Below are positions 1-6,450 of a stretch of DNA of 48,914 bases, one piece after another. Source of the stretch: CAYRUP01 sp964578975 (GTDB lineage Bacteria > Pseudomonadota > Gammaproteobacteria > DSM-16500). A program made the translations under genes and the position numbers. The notes below the pieces were generated by a model. The model saw only the letters and a program-made list of their open reading frames with translations, made no database searches and was not told the origin of the DNA. How positions within the stretch are numbered: the first letter of the stretch is position 1; each line of letters starts with the position of its first letter. The DNA is taken from NCBI GenBank assembly GCA_964578975.1, contig CAZOFA010000005.1, positions 1 through 48,914 on the forward strand, read 5' to 3'.

Positions 1-124
1 GCATGAAAATAATGACAGTCAAAAAAGGGGGTAATTCTATCAAGAATTTTGAACTCGAGCCTTTTTAATAATAATTATTATTATAATCAATTAGTTATAT
101 TTTATTTGCTCAGCTTGGGATTGA

Positions 125-153
125 TTGACATGATTTTTTTTTAATGTTACCCT
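125..153 (+). promoter_or_regulatory. Putative sigma-70 promoter
   Basis: A consensus TTGACA (125-130) is followed after 17 nt by TACCCT (148-153). A TG dinucleotide one base upstream (145-146) gives an extended -10. Transcription would start near 160, about 170 nt before the small gene at 333. The -10 hexamer matches poorly, so this is a reasonable candidate only. Confidence 0.35.
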
Positions 154-199
154 GCATACATGATCAAACATCAAACAGACACACAGCAAATCACCGCAG

Positions 200-220
200 G
201 CATGTTCCAACATGCTTTTT
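200..220 (+). terminator. Terminator-like hairpin with T tract
   Basis: GCATGTT (200-206) and AACATGC (209-215) form a perfect 7-bp inverted repeat with a 2-nt centre, followed directly by TTTTT (216-220). The geometry is that of a small intrinsic terminator or attenuator. It lies about 40-60 nt after the predicted start of the promoter at 125-153 and upstream of the gene at 333. Confidence 0.45.
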
Positions 221-332
221 GTGCTGTTTCCGCGAATTATTTTTATTTCTATTTTGGTGGTTACCCCACCAACTCACTCTAAACATACATCAATTATCCT
301 TTTCCTAAATTTTTTCCAAAATGAGGTGAGTT

Positions 333-545
333 ATGTTTAGAACATTTTTACGTTGTGCGAGTACCAGTACTAAAAAAATGAGTGCAGATGAAATGAGGAT
401 GTTTATCGCGCGTTGGCATATGGCGCATAAGTTAGGATTTACAAAAGTTCCAAATGCGGAAGCAGAGGCGCAATTGACGAAATGGAGAAATGAGGCGCAA
501 GAGTTGGAGAAAGAAGAACATAAAGCTGCAATGGCTCTTCGGTAA
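333..545 (+). CDS. Hypothetical 70-residue basic protein
   Basis: I do not recognise this protein. It starts with ATG 9 nt after AGGTGAG, a good ribosome-binding site, which is the main reason to believe it is real. The product has no signal peptide or membrane segment. It is rich in Met, Ala, Lys and Glu, and residues 40-70 look like a charged amphipathic helix. It stands alone: a large hairpin (570-673) follows its stop and the next gene is convergent. Its upstream leader contains an attenuator-like hairpin. It could be a small regulatory protein or a spurious frame. Confidence 0.45.
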   Translation: MFRTFLRCASTSTKKMSADEMRMFIARWHMAHKLGFTKVPNAEAEAQLTKWRNEAQELEKEEHKAAMALR

Positions 546-569
546 GGCGCGCCGGCTGGAATTCAACTA

Positions 570-673
570 TTCGTGCGACGTGCCCGTGTGCGTGCCCGGG
601 CCCGTCTTTTCTGCGCCTGAAAAAGAAGATTTTAATTATCAAAGAAAAGACGGGCGCGGGCACGTCGCACGAA
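570..673. repeat. Large GC-rich inverted repeat between convergent genes
   Basis: The arms are 570-611 and 644-673. The right arm pairs with the outer and inner parts of the left arm, but the left arm carries about 12 extra bases (around 586-598) that look like a partial duplication of the GTGCCCG core. The 32-nt loop is AT-rich. The position between a plus-strand gene and a minus-strand gene fits a bidirectional terminator. The high GC and long arms are more like an interspersed palindromic element. Confidence 0.7.
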
Positions 674-683
674 TATAAGAACC

Positions 684-1880
684 CTAACTCGGCACCACCA
701 CATTATTCAAATTCAAATTTCGTGTTTTAGCCAAACAAGAATTATGTTCAGCGACAATATATTGAATCAACTTTTCACGTAGTTCACAGCGTAATTTCCA
801 TAAATGACTTGAATCATCGGCGCTGACTAAACAACGAATTTCCATCGTCGATTCTTTGATATCAGTCACTTCAAGTGCTTTTACTTTTTGATTCCAATGT
901 TCAGAGGACTCTAACAAATCAAGAAATTTTTTCCTCACTTTTTCAATCGGTAACGTGTAATCGGCGTAAAAATAAATCGTGCCTAATAATTCACTCGATT
1001 GACGCGTTAAATTGAGTAATCCTTTATTAGTAAAATAATCTGTTGGCAAAATTAAACGTCGAAAATCCCAGAGTTTCACGGTGATAAATGATAAAGTGAT
1101 TTCTTCAACCTGGCCCAACTCATTGTCAATGATCACCGTGTCACCAATGCGCATCGGCTGAGTAAATGCGAGTTGCAGTCCCGCAAATAATCTTCCTAGA
1201 CTTTGTTGACTGGCAAAAGCACCGATGGCACTGATGATGCCAGCGGTGGTTAATAAACTTGTCCCCAAGCCTTTCATGCTGTCAAACAACATGAGGATCG
1301 CAATAAATGTTAATAAGCCCCCCATAAATAAAATAACGCGTTTTAACAAAGTCAGCTGAGTATTAATTTTTCTTGAATTGATTAAATTAGAACTATTTTG
1401 AATATATTTATTAACAATATAATTTTCTAAACTACAAATAATTTTGTAGAACACATTTGCTATAACCAAAATAAGAATGATTTTCGCAAATTTTCCTAAA
1501 ATAATTCCCAACATTCCCGGAGGATTTAAAGTATTAATCACTAGATTGAGCATGACAATAAACAATGCGCCACTTAAGCTACTATAAATTGGGACAAAAA
1601 TAATTTTTAATAAGGAATGATTTGTTTTATCGGCCCAGTGCAATAATGAAGTACTACACACTTCGACAGTATTATATAAAATCCAATAAAATAAAATAAA
1701 ACTCATGATTTCTTTTAGGGGAGTTAAAAAAGCAAAATAGGGAGAAATATTGATGCCATATTTTTTAGAAAAAAATACGGATGCAAAATATAAAGCATAA
1801 AAAAACACACCAAATAAACATGGGTAAATAAAAATTTTAATCAGTGATCGAGCAAGGTTTTTTGTGAATAGAGTATTCAT
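684..1880 (-). CDS. MscS-family mechanosensitive ion channel
   Basis: This is a 398-residue inner-membrane channel of the small-conductance mechanosensitive family, which opens on membrane tension to release solutes during osmotic downshock. Hydrophobic segments fill roughly residues 10-200. The pore-lining helix follows (about 208-236, rich in Ala and Gly, with a QSLGRLFAG segment), then the conserved PMRIGDTV and LGQVEEI motifs of the beta domain and a cytoplasmic C-terminal domain. A TTG 18 nt upstream could extend it, but ATG at 1880 is preferred because a GGAG (1893-1896) lies 12 nt ahead of it. It is longer than E. coli MscS (286 residues) because of extra N-terminal helices. The family call is firm; ion preference and gating are not visible. 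Confidence 0.9.
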   Translation of the reverse strand: MNTLFTKNLARSLIKIFIYPCLFGVFFYALYFASVFFSKKYGINISPYFAFLTPLKEIMSFILFYWILYNTVEVCSTSLLHWADKTNHSLLKIIFVPIYSSLSGALFIVMLNLVINTLNPPGMLGIILGKFAKIILILVIANVFYKIICSLENYIVNKYIQNSSNLINSRKINTQLTLLKRVILFMGGLLTFIAILMLFDSMKGLGTSLLTTAGIISAIGAFASQQSLGRLFAGLQLAFTQPMRIGDTVIIDNELGQVEEITLSFITVKLWDFRRLILPTDYFTNKGLLNLTRQSSELLGTIYFYADYTLPIEKVRKKFLDLLESSEHWNQKVKALEVTDIKESTMEIRCLVSADDSSHLWKLRCELREKLIQYIVAEHNSCLAKTRNLNLNNVVVPS

Positions 1881-1954
1881 GCTATGGTGTTTCTCCAATT
1901 TAAACCAATTTAAGTATTCGAGAAAAAGTGAAAACGAGTCATAACAAGATGGAG

Positions 1955-1989
1955 CAACGCACTATGTTATAGTCTAACATAGTGCGTTG
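1955..1989. terminator. Perfect 15-bp hairpin downstream of the lipoprotein pair
   Basis: Perfect 15-nt arms (1955-1969 and 1975-1989) are separated by a 5-nt loop. On the plus strand the stem is followed by TTTT. It lies downstream of the minus-strand lipoprotein genes and upstream of the mscS-type gene, so it probably separates their transcripts. The T run is on the strand opposite to the genes, so intrinsic termination in the minus direction is not certain. Confidence 0.6.
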
Positions 1990-2045
1990 TTTTATGCTAA
2001 AAATAAACGAAACAGGTGACAGTCACACCGGTTTAATTTAATTTG

Positions 2046-2447
2046 TTATTTTTGTTTAGGCTGGATAAAGCGCATCGATTTAATATCTTCTCCGTTTGCT
2101 TTGTAGTAAACCACGAGTTGATATTTGTCAGGCATGCTCATTGCCATTTCCGCAGGTGTTCCCGCTACTTCCCAGAGACCTAATGTAGCAACATCAAGCG
2201 CGCCATGCGTGACTGCTCGACCAGTTGATTTTGTCGGTTTTTGCACTTCATATAATTCTTCAATTACGACATCTTGTTTATTTGCTTTTTGCGAAATCAA
2301 AGAAACACCGGTTTTCATTAAACAAGAGCGTGTTTTACATTTTTGCAAATCGTCAGCGGATGTGCCTCTTTCTTGTGAAGCCATAAAAACCGAACAAGAC
2401 GACAAAAGCAAAATGCAACTTAACATTAATAATATTTTTTTCATCAT
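2046..2447 (-). CDS. Hypothetical lipoprotein
   Basis: I do not recognise the family. The first 18 residues form a lipoprotein signal: two Lys, a hydrophobic stretch, and the lipobox LSSC with Cys18 as the predicted acylated residue. The mature part (about 115 residues) has a Cys pair in KCKTRSCL (a possible disulfide), then a Gly/Ala-rich segment around GALDVATLGLWEVAGTPAE that could be a membrane-associated helix. Its start lies 3 nt after the stop of the next upstream lipoprotein gene with no clear ribosome-binding site, so translation is probably coupled. Two adjacent ATGs (2447, 2444) are possible starts. A location in the outer or inner membrane facing the periplasm is inferred. Confidence 0.75.
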   Translation of the reverse strand: MMKKILLMLSCILLLSSCSVFMASQERGTSADDLQKCKTRSCLMKTGVSLISQKANKQDVVIEELYEVQKPTKSTGRAVTHGALDVATLGLWEVAGTPAEMAMSMPDKYQLVVYYKANGEDIKSMRFIQPKQK

Positions 2448-2450
2448 GCA

Positions 2451-2888
2451 TTAACCGAAAAGCTTGTCACGAACAGCGGGTAGTTTTTTGCATTGATAAA
2501 ATGTCGCGCTGGATTCTTTGAATATCGACAAATTAAATCCATCTACAGCAGCTTCACTGGGCGAATAGATATAAATATAATTTGTTTTTAAATGATTTTG
2601 ATTTGCGTAATCGATCGATTCATTTATTAATTCTTGATAAGCACCGCCAAATGTAAAGGATGCTTTCATTTTATTGGCGAGCAACGTACCGGATTTTTTA
2701 TAGAGTTGTCGGCAATGCCATTCCGGCAAAATGGGAACACTTCCAACCCGCGCCGTACTGCCATCGGCTAATTTGATTTCTTTGACTTGTTTTATTGAAG
2801 TGGAATCATGTGTCATTTCAATGCCACAGGATGATAAAAGCATGCTGCAAAAAAGACTTGAAAATCCAGCCAACACAATTTTTTTCAT
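2451..2888 (-). CDS. Hypothetical lipoprotein
   Basis: This is a 145-residue protein with a lipoprotein signal peptide ending in LSSC (Cys21). The mature domain has two further Cys residues (in WHCRQLY and FYQCKKL), perhaps a disulfide. It is mixed alpha/beta, with a YIYIYSPSEAAVDGFNLSIF segment near the C-terminus. An AGGA lies 8 nt before the ATG. It is the first gene of a two-gene unit with the lipoprotein at 2046-2447. I cannot name a family or role. The two proteins do not look like duplicates of each other. Confidence 0.75.
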   Translation of the reverse strand: MKKIVLAGFSSLFCSMLLSSCGIEMTHDSTSIKQVKEIKLADGSTARVGSVPILPEWHCRQLYKKSGTLLANKMKASFTFGGAYQELINESIDYANQNHLKTNYIYIYSPSEAAVDGFNLSIFKESSATFYQCKKLPAVRDKLFG

Positions 2889-2950
2889 AAGTAAGTCCTC
2901 GTTTAATATTAAAAACGGATCTTACTTAGATCAGACCCAAGAGTCAAATC

Positions 2951-4087
2951 TTAAGGGTGCTTGGGGCTGACAAACTCAGTTAATTGATTAATAAAAAATT
3001 CAAAATCCGGGTTAAAAGTTAAGCGTTGATAGTTAAATTTCGCTAATTTTAATTGATATAACAGATTTCGAAAAAACAAATCAGTTTTATCCAGTGCACC
3101 ATAACGCACATTTTTTTCAATGTGACTTGCGAATGGAAAATCGCCATTTTTTCCGTAATGAAAATTTTCTGGCGTGACCGGAATGGTGACATGTGAAAAA
3201 TTAAAAATATTCATATCAGGATAGGAAGAGCGGCGCAGCAAAATTCGTGGGTCATCAATTTTTAACGCAGAGCCTGAATACAACAGCATACGATTTAACG
3301 GATTTTTACTTTGCTGAAAATATTGAATCGTACTTTTACTACAAACAATTCTGTCTTCATAAGTTAACGCAATGAACAAAGGGCAATACGCTAATTTCGC
3401 GGGAGAAATTTTATTTATTTCGAGAGAGAGTAAATACACTTGGCGGATTGCATTAAATGGAATAGAAGAGTATTTGACATAATCATTTTCGCGAGCCACA
3501 TAAAACCAGCGCGCGCGTTGCCAAGCTAATTGCAGTGCTTCCAGCCAATTAATCGCAAATGAAAATGGCGAATTAAGTTTGATCGCTGGTGCTATCATCA
3601 TTATTCCATCCATCATTCCTTCTTCCGCTGCATGATACAGTGCTAAACTCGCACCTGTCGAAAACCCCACTAAAAATATTTTTTCCACATCTTGTTTCAA
3701 TGTCGCAATTCCGTAACGCACGGCTTGCAACCATTCTGTATAATCCGTATTGAGCAATGCTCCCGGCGTCGTGCCATGACCGGGTAACAAAATTGATCGC
3801 ACCAATAATCCATTTGCGCATAATGCTTCACCAATATCACGCATAATAAAAGGCGAATCCAATAAACCATGGATCAGTAATACGCCCGCAATCGGTTTGT
3901 TGGGTGGTCGCAATTCATAAGGCGTATTTGCATCAATAATCAGCTCAGCCTTTTCCTGTAAATCTTGACGCGAATAGGCAATGATTTCTCTAGATTTTTT
4001 AATATAATCTTGAAAATCCAAATGCAAATCATAGATTGGATAATCGATTTTGACGGGTTCAAATAGTTTGGGGTATTTGTGTAACAT
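2951..4087 (-). CDS. Alpha/beta-hydrolase (esterase/lipase-like)
   Basis: This is a 378-residue cytoplasmic serine hydrolase of the alpha/beta fold, probably a carboxylesterase or lipase; the substrate is unknown. The catalytic signature is complete: the oxyanion-hole motif LIHGLLDSP (71-79), the nucleophile elbow GFSTG with Ser143, a probable acid Asp245 (YEDRIV), and His299 (NFSHVTIP). The LPGHGTTPG loop (101-109) is typical of monoacylglycerol-lipase-like members. No signal peptide is present. It is divergent from the MerR/TipAS gene that begins about 100 nt away, so the two may share control. There is no clear ribosome-binding site before the ATG, so the start is less certain than the family. 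Confidence 0.85.
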   Translation of the reverse strand: MLHKYPKLFEPVKIDYPIYDLHLDFQDYIKKSREIIAYSRQDLQEKAELIIDANTPYELRPPNKPIAGVLLIHGLLDSPFIMRDIGEALCANGLLVRSILLPGHGTTPGALLNTDYTEWLQAVRYGIATLKQDVEKIFLVGFSTGASLALYHAAEEGMMDGIMMIAPAIKLNSPFSFAINWLEALQLAWQRARWFYVARENDYVKYSSIPFNAIRQVYLLSLEINKISPAKLAYCPLFIALTYEDRIVCSKSTIQYFQQSKNPLNRMLLYSGSALKIDDPRILLRRSSYPDMNIFNFSHVTIPVTPENFHYGKNGDFPFASHIEKNVRYGALDKTDLFFRNLLYQLKLAKFNYQRLTFNPDFEFFINQLTEFVSPKHP

Positions 4088-4137
4088 TTATTTATGATAC
4101 ATGAAATGTATTCGATTTTTTAGTGTAATATTCATGC

Positions 4138-4168
4138 TTGACTCTGCCGCTACGTAATACCTTATGTT
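4138..4168 (+). promoter_or_regulatory. Putative MerR-type promoter with long spacer
   Basis: TTGACT (4138-4143) and TATGTT (4163-4168) are separated by 19 nt, with a central TACGTA. A 19-bp spacer is the hallmark of promoters activated by MerR-family proteins, and TipA-type regulators commonly control themselves. The dyad symmetry is weak apart from the centre, so this is a candidate autoregulatory site only. Confidence 0.35.
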
Positions 4169-4192
4169 GCGATGGTCAATGAGAGGAACAGT

Positions 4193-4951
4193 ATGGCGTA
4201 TACAGTGAATAAATTAGCGAAGTTATCAGGTGTGAGCGTGCGAACGCTGCATTTTTACGATGAAATTGGTTTACTCAAACCGGCTTTTTTGGGTGAAAAC
4301 AATTATCGTTATTATGAAGAAGAACAACTGCTCAACCTGCAGCAAATTTTATTTTATCGTGAGCTTGGATTTCAATTGGATGATATTAAAAAAATTATTT
4401 TAAGCTCTGATTTCGATAAATTAACTGCATTGGAATCCCATCGAAGCACTCTCATTGAACAGCTCAATCAATCAAAAACATTGCTTGAGACTGTTGACAA
4501 AACCATTGCATATTTGAGAGGTAATAAACCCATGAAACTTGAAGAAATATTTCACGGCTTTGATGCTGAGAAACAAAAAATGTATGAAGATTTTTTAGTG
4601 GAAAGTGGTGTGGATGAAAATGTCATTGATCAATGTCGGGATAAAGTGCAAACCTGGACGAAAGCACAATGGATGGATAATAAACGCGAAGCAGATGACG
4701 TGCATGCGCAGTTAGTGGTTGCGATTAATAACAATCTTGTGCCCAATTCTCCTGAGGTGCAAAAAATTATTAAGAAGCATTATCAGATGGTAACGCAATT
4801 CTGGACACCGAACAGAGAAACGTATATTGGCTTAAGTCAGTTATACGCGTCACATCCTGATTTTGTAAAATTTTATGCAGATATTCATCCGAAGTTACTA
4901 AAGTTTTTAATGGAAGCGATGAAAATATTTGCAGAAAAAAATCTTTCTTAA
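4193..4951 (+). CDS. MerR-family regulator with TipAS effector domain
   Basis: This is a 252-residue transcription activator. The N-terminal winged helix-turn-helix is typical of MerR: VNKLAKLSGVSVRTLHFYDEIGLLKP, then YRYYEEEQL and FQLDDIKKI. A coiled-coil dimer helix follows (about 70-105). The C-terminal ~140 residues match the all-helical TipAS domain, which binds structurally varied antibiotics (QWMDNKREADDVHAQLV, then the FYADIHPKLLKFL end). The ATG at 4193 is chosen because GAGAGGA (4181-4187) is well placed; an ATG seven codons upstream would swallow that site. It is divergent from the alpha/beta-hydrolase, which is a possible target but no obvious drug pump is adjacent. The ligand is unknown. 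Confidence 0.9.
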   Translation: MAYTVNKLAKLSGVSVRTLHFYDEIGLLKPAFLGENNYRYYEEEQLLNLQQILFYRELGFQLDDIKKIILSSDFDKLTALESHRSTLIEQLNQSKTLLETVDKTIAYLRGNKPMKLEEIFHGFDAEKQKMYEDFLVESGVDENVIDQCRDKVQTWTKAQWMDNKREADDVHAQLVVAINNNLVPNSPEVQKIIKKHYQMVTQFWTPNRETYIGLSQLYASHPDFVKFYADIHPKLLKFLMEAMKIFAEKNLS

Positions 4952-4964
4952 CTATTTACACTAC

Positions 4965-4987
4965 ATACCGCGCATGAAGCGCGGTAT
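4965..4987 (+). terminator. Hairpin after the MerR/TipAS gene
   Basis: A perfect 9-bp stem (4965-4973 with 4979-4987) with a 5-nt loop lies 14 nt after the stop codon. It is GC-rich but no T tract follows. It is a likely 3' boundary or mRNA-stabilising hairpin rather than a proven terminator. Confidence 0.45.
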
Positions 4988-5057
4988 AGGAAGGCAAGGC
5001 TATAGTCGAATGGCTTTGATTTGATGCGGGATTTTGCAAAGAAGCGGGAGAGAAATA

Positions 5058-5066
5058 TGCTATAAT
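5058..5066 (+). promoter_or_regulatory. Putative extended -10 promoter
   Basis: TGC followed by the consensus TATAAT (5061-5066) forms an extended -10 element about 38 nt upstream of the ATG at 5104. No good -35 hexamer is seen at 16-18 nt, which extended -10 promoters can tolerate. It would drive the first of three orphan genes. Confidence 0.45.
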
Positions 5067-5103
5067 TAATATAAGGATTTAACTTGTCAGTGAGGTTAAT
5101 TTT

Positions 5104-5571
5104 ATGGCGCCCACAAATGAACAAGAACGTATTGATGAATGCAAACCGATGTTGGATGCGTTGAATGATCAGTTAAAGAATTTTTCTAGCGTTTTAGAAC
5201 AAGTAAAGGAAGCAGGGAAACGGTTGCAAAATAATGAACGTGGTTTTGGTCATCGTCAATTTGCAGAGAAGATTGGTAACATAGGATATGAAGATGAAAA
5301 ACGAAAATGTATGGAAGCGATGCGGGATGCAATACAGAAGTATCAAAAAGATGGAAATCATGCGGCGTTTGAGAAAGAAATTAAAAAATTACATGATAAA
5401 TATTACAAAAACGGAAAACATCAATCTGTCGGTAGTTCATTTGATAGAACAGTTACATTGTGTGTCGCCAAGTCTGCTGAAATAAATCATTCTAAAAATG
5501 AAAAACGTCCTGAACAAGCCAAGGGACATAAAATAGAAGAACCGCCCATCAGTCGAAAACCTTCTCGATAG
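5104..5571 (+). CDS. Hypothetical helical, highly charged protein
   Basis: I do not recognise this 155-residue protein. It has no signal peptide and no membrane segment. Residues 5-115 are predicted helical by composition, with heptad-like stretches in residues 13-45. The last 30 residues are polar and basic (KSAEINHSKNEKRPEQAKGH, ending RKPSR). A GAGG 8 nt before the ATG and an extended -10 promoter support expression. It is followed by a palindromic repeat (5601-5690). A small soluble, Lys/Glu-rich orphan with a polar C-terminus could be a secreted effector, but no secretion signal can be proven from sequence alone. Confidence 0.6.
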   Translation: MAPTNEQERIDECKPMLDALNDQLKNFSSVLEQVKEAGKRLQNNERGFGHRQFAEKIGNIGYEDEKRKCMEAMRDAIQKYQKDGNHAAFEKEIKKLHDKYYKNGKHQSVGSSFDRTVTLCVAKSAEINHSKNEKRPEQAKGHKIEEPPISRKPSR

Positions 5572-5577
5572 GTACAC

Positions 5578-5690
5578 CGTCATTGCGAGCGCGAGCTTCT
5601 CGTCATTGCGAGCGCAGCGAAGCAATCCAGGTTTTATTGTCACTCAATTATTGAAAAAAACTGGATTGCTTCGCTACGCTCGCAATGACG
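5578..5690. repeat. Interspersed palindromic repeat, family A, copy 1
   Basis: Inverted 30-nt arms (5601-5630 and 5661-5690) match at 29 of 30 positions around a 30-nt AT-rich centre. The centre, including ATTGTCACTCAATTATTGAA, is shared with the copies at 17441-17634 and 17724-17820, so the whole unit is a conserved mobile-like element and not only a hairpin. A partial extra arm lies at 5578-5596. It encodes no protein, so it is non-autonomous (REP/MITE-like). Confidence 0.85.
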
Positions 5691-5773
5691 AGGAAAACCG
5701 ATTAAGATTTCCTTAAGCTTTGCATGCGACAATCCTGAAAAATACTAAATATAAAATGACGGGAGTGTAATTT

Positions 5774-6379
5774 ATGAGAAGTACGGCACCTGGAATACAA
5801 GATGGAAGCGAAAGAAGTCGTTTATTAGAGCAGGAATCTAACTCAACCTGGTCGATCATCACAAGATGCTGCAAAGAAAATCGCCGAAAAATTGGACAAA
5901 CTGCCGGTGTACTTGGAGCGGTAGGATTTGGGGGTGGTGCTGGTTATGCCTGGTCAGTTGTCAGTGCATTTTCGGAATCTATAAGCTTCTATCTAAATAA
6001 ATACGTGAATGAAATAGTGAAAGACAATGCAGCTTGTACAAAATGGCAACTAATCATTGCTAAGAGCGATGGACAACCAGATGTATGTGCCACTTTAGAT
6101 GCAGGAAAGCAAGTTGCTAATTTACCTGAGCAATGTGGAGAATGGATGACAAAAGCGTGTGACACGAGCCATCAATCAATTCCCACTTTTACGCTTGCAT
6201 TTGCAATGACTTTCTTAACCTTGGCGTCTTTAGTGTTATTGTACCAATCATGTAAAGAGAGAAACTCAATAAGCCGCGTTTTTTCTCCTGCGGCGACTCC
6301 ACGACGACTACCAGTGCAACAGGATGACTCCTTAGTACCAAATCCAGATAATCGAACTCTTCCAAGAGCGGCACTGTAA
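5774..6379 (+). CDS. Hypothetical two-helix membrane protein
   Basis: This is a 201-residue protein of unknown family. Two hydrophobic segments stand out: a Gly/Ala-rich one (about 42-66) and a Leu/Phe/Ala-rich one (about 137-158). The ~70 residues between them hold four Cys (CTKWQ, VCATL, EQCGE, KACDT), so this loop is probably periplasmic or lumenal with disulfides. Both termini are polar. A GGGAG 9 nt before the ATG is a good ribosome-binding site. It lies between an interspersed repeat and the ATP-grasp-like gene, same strand. The two-helix hairpin with Cys-rich loop and polar tails resembles some host-targeted bacterial membrane effectors, but that is speculation. Confidence 0.6.
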   Translation: MRSTAPGIQDGSERSRLLEQESNSTWSIITRCCKENRRKIGQTAGVLGAVGFGGGAGYAWSVVSAFSESISFYLNKYVNEIVKDNAACTKWQLIIAKSDGQPDVCATLDAGKQVANLPEQCGEWMTKACDTSHQSIPTFTLAFAMTFLTLASLVLLYQSCKERNSISRVFSPAATPRRLPVQQDDSLVPNPDNRTLPRAAL

Positions 6380-6389
6380 AGAAGTGTTC

Positions 6390-6416
6390 GGGGTCAGTCC
6401 TGAGACCACTGACCCC
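6390..6416 (+). terminator. Hairpin between two orphan genes
   Basis: GGGGTCAGT (6390-6398) and ACTGACCCC (6408-6416) form a perfect 9-bp stem with a 9-nt loop, 10 nt after the stop of the upstream gene. No T tract follows. It may be a processing or attenuating element within a shared transcript, or a member of a small repeat family. Confidence 0.45.
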
Positions 6417-6450
6417 AAACCCACAGGCGGCCTCAAGAAAACTCGACAAC

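Larger units (their letters stand above)
1..332. other. Intergenic/leader region before the first small gene
   Basis: No convincing coding sequence is seen here. The stretch is AT-rich and holds an 18-nt perfect AT palindrome (66-83), a promoter-like pair (125-153), a short hairpin followed by five Ts (200-220), and a second small GC hairpin with GGTGG/CCACC arms (about 256-270). It ends in the ribosome-binding site of the small gene at 333. The upstream neighbour lies outside the window. Confidence 0.6.

Noticed and set aside
66..83. AT palindrome as a replication origin or operator
   Set aside because: A simple TAA-repeat palindrome in AT-rich DNA; no DnaA-box cluster or adjacent replication gene.
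2125..2454. 109-residue plus-strand frame opposite the lipoprotein gene
   Set aside because: It is antisense to a gene with a clear lipoprotein signal and shows typical shadow composition.
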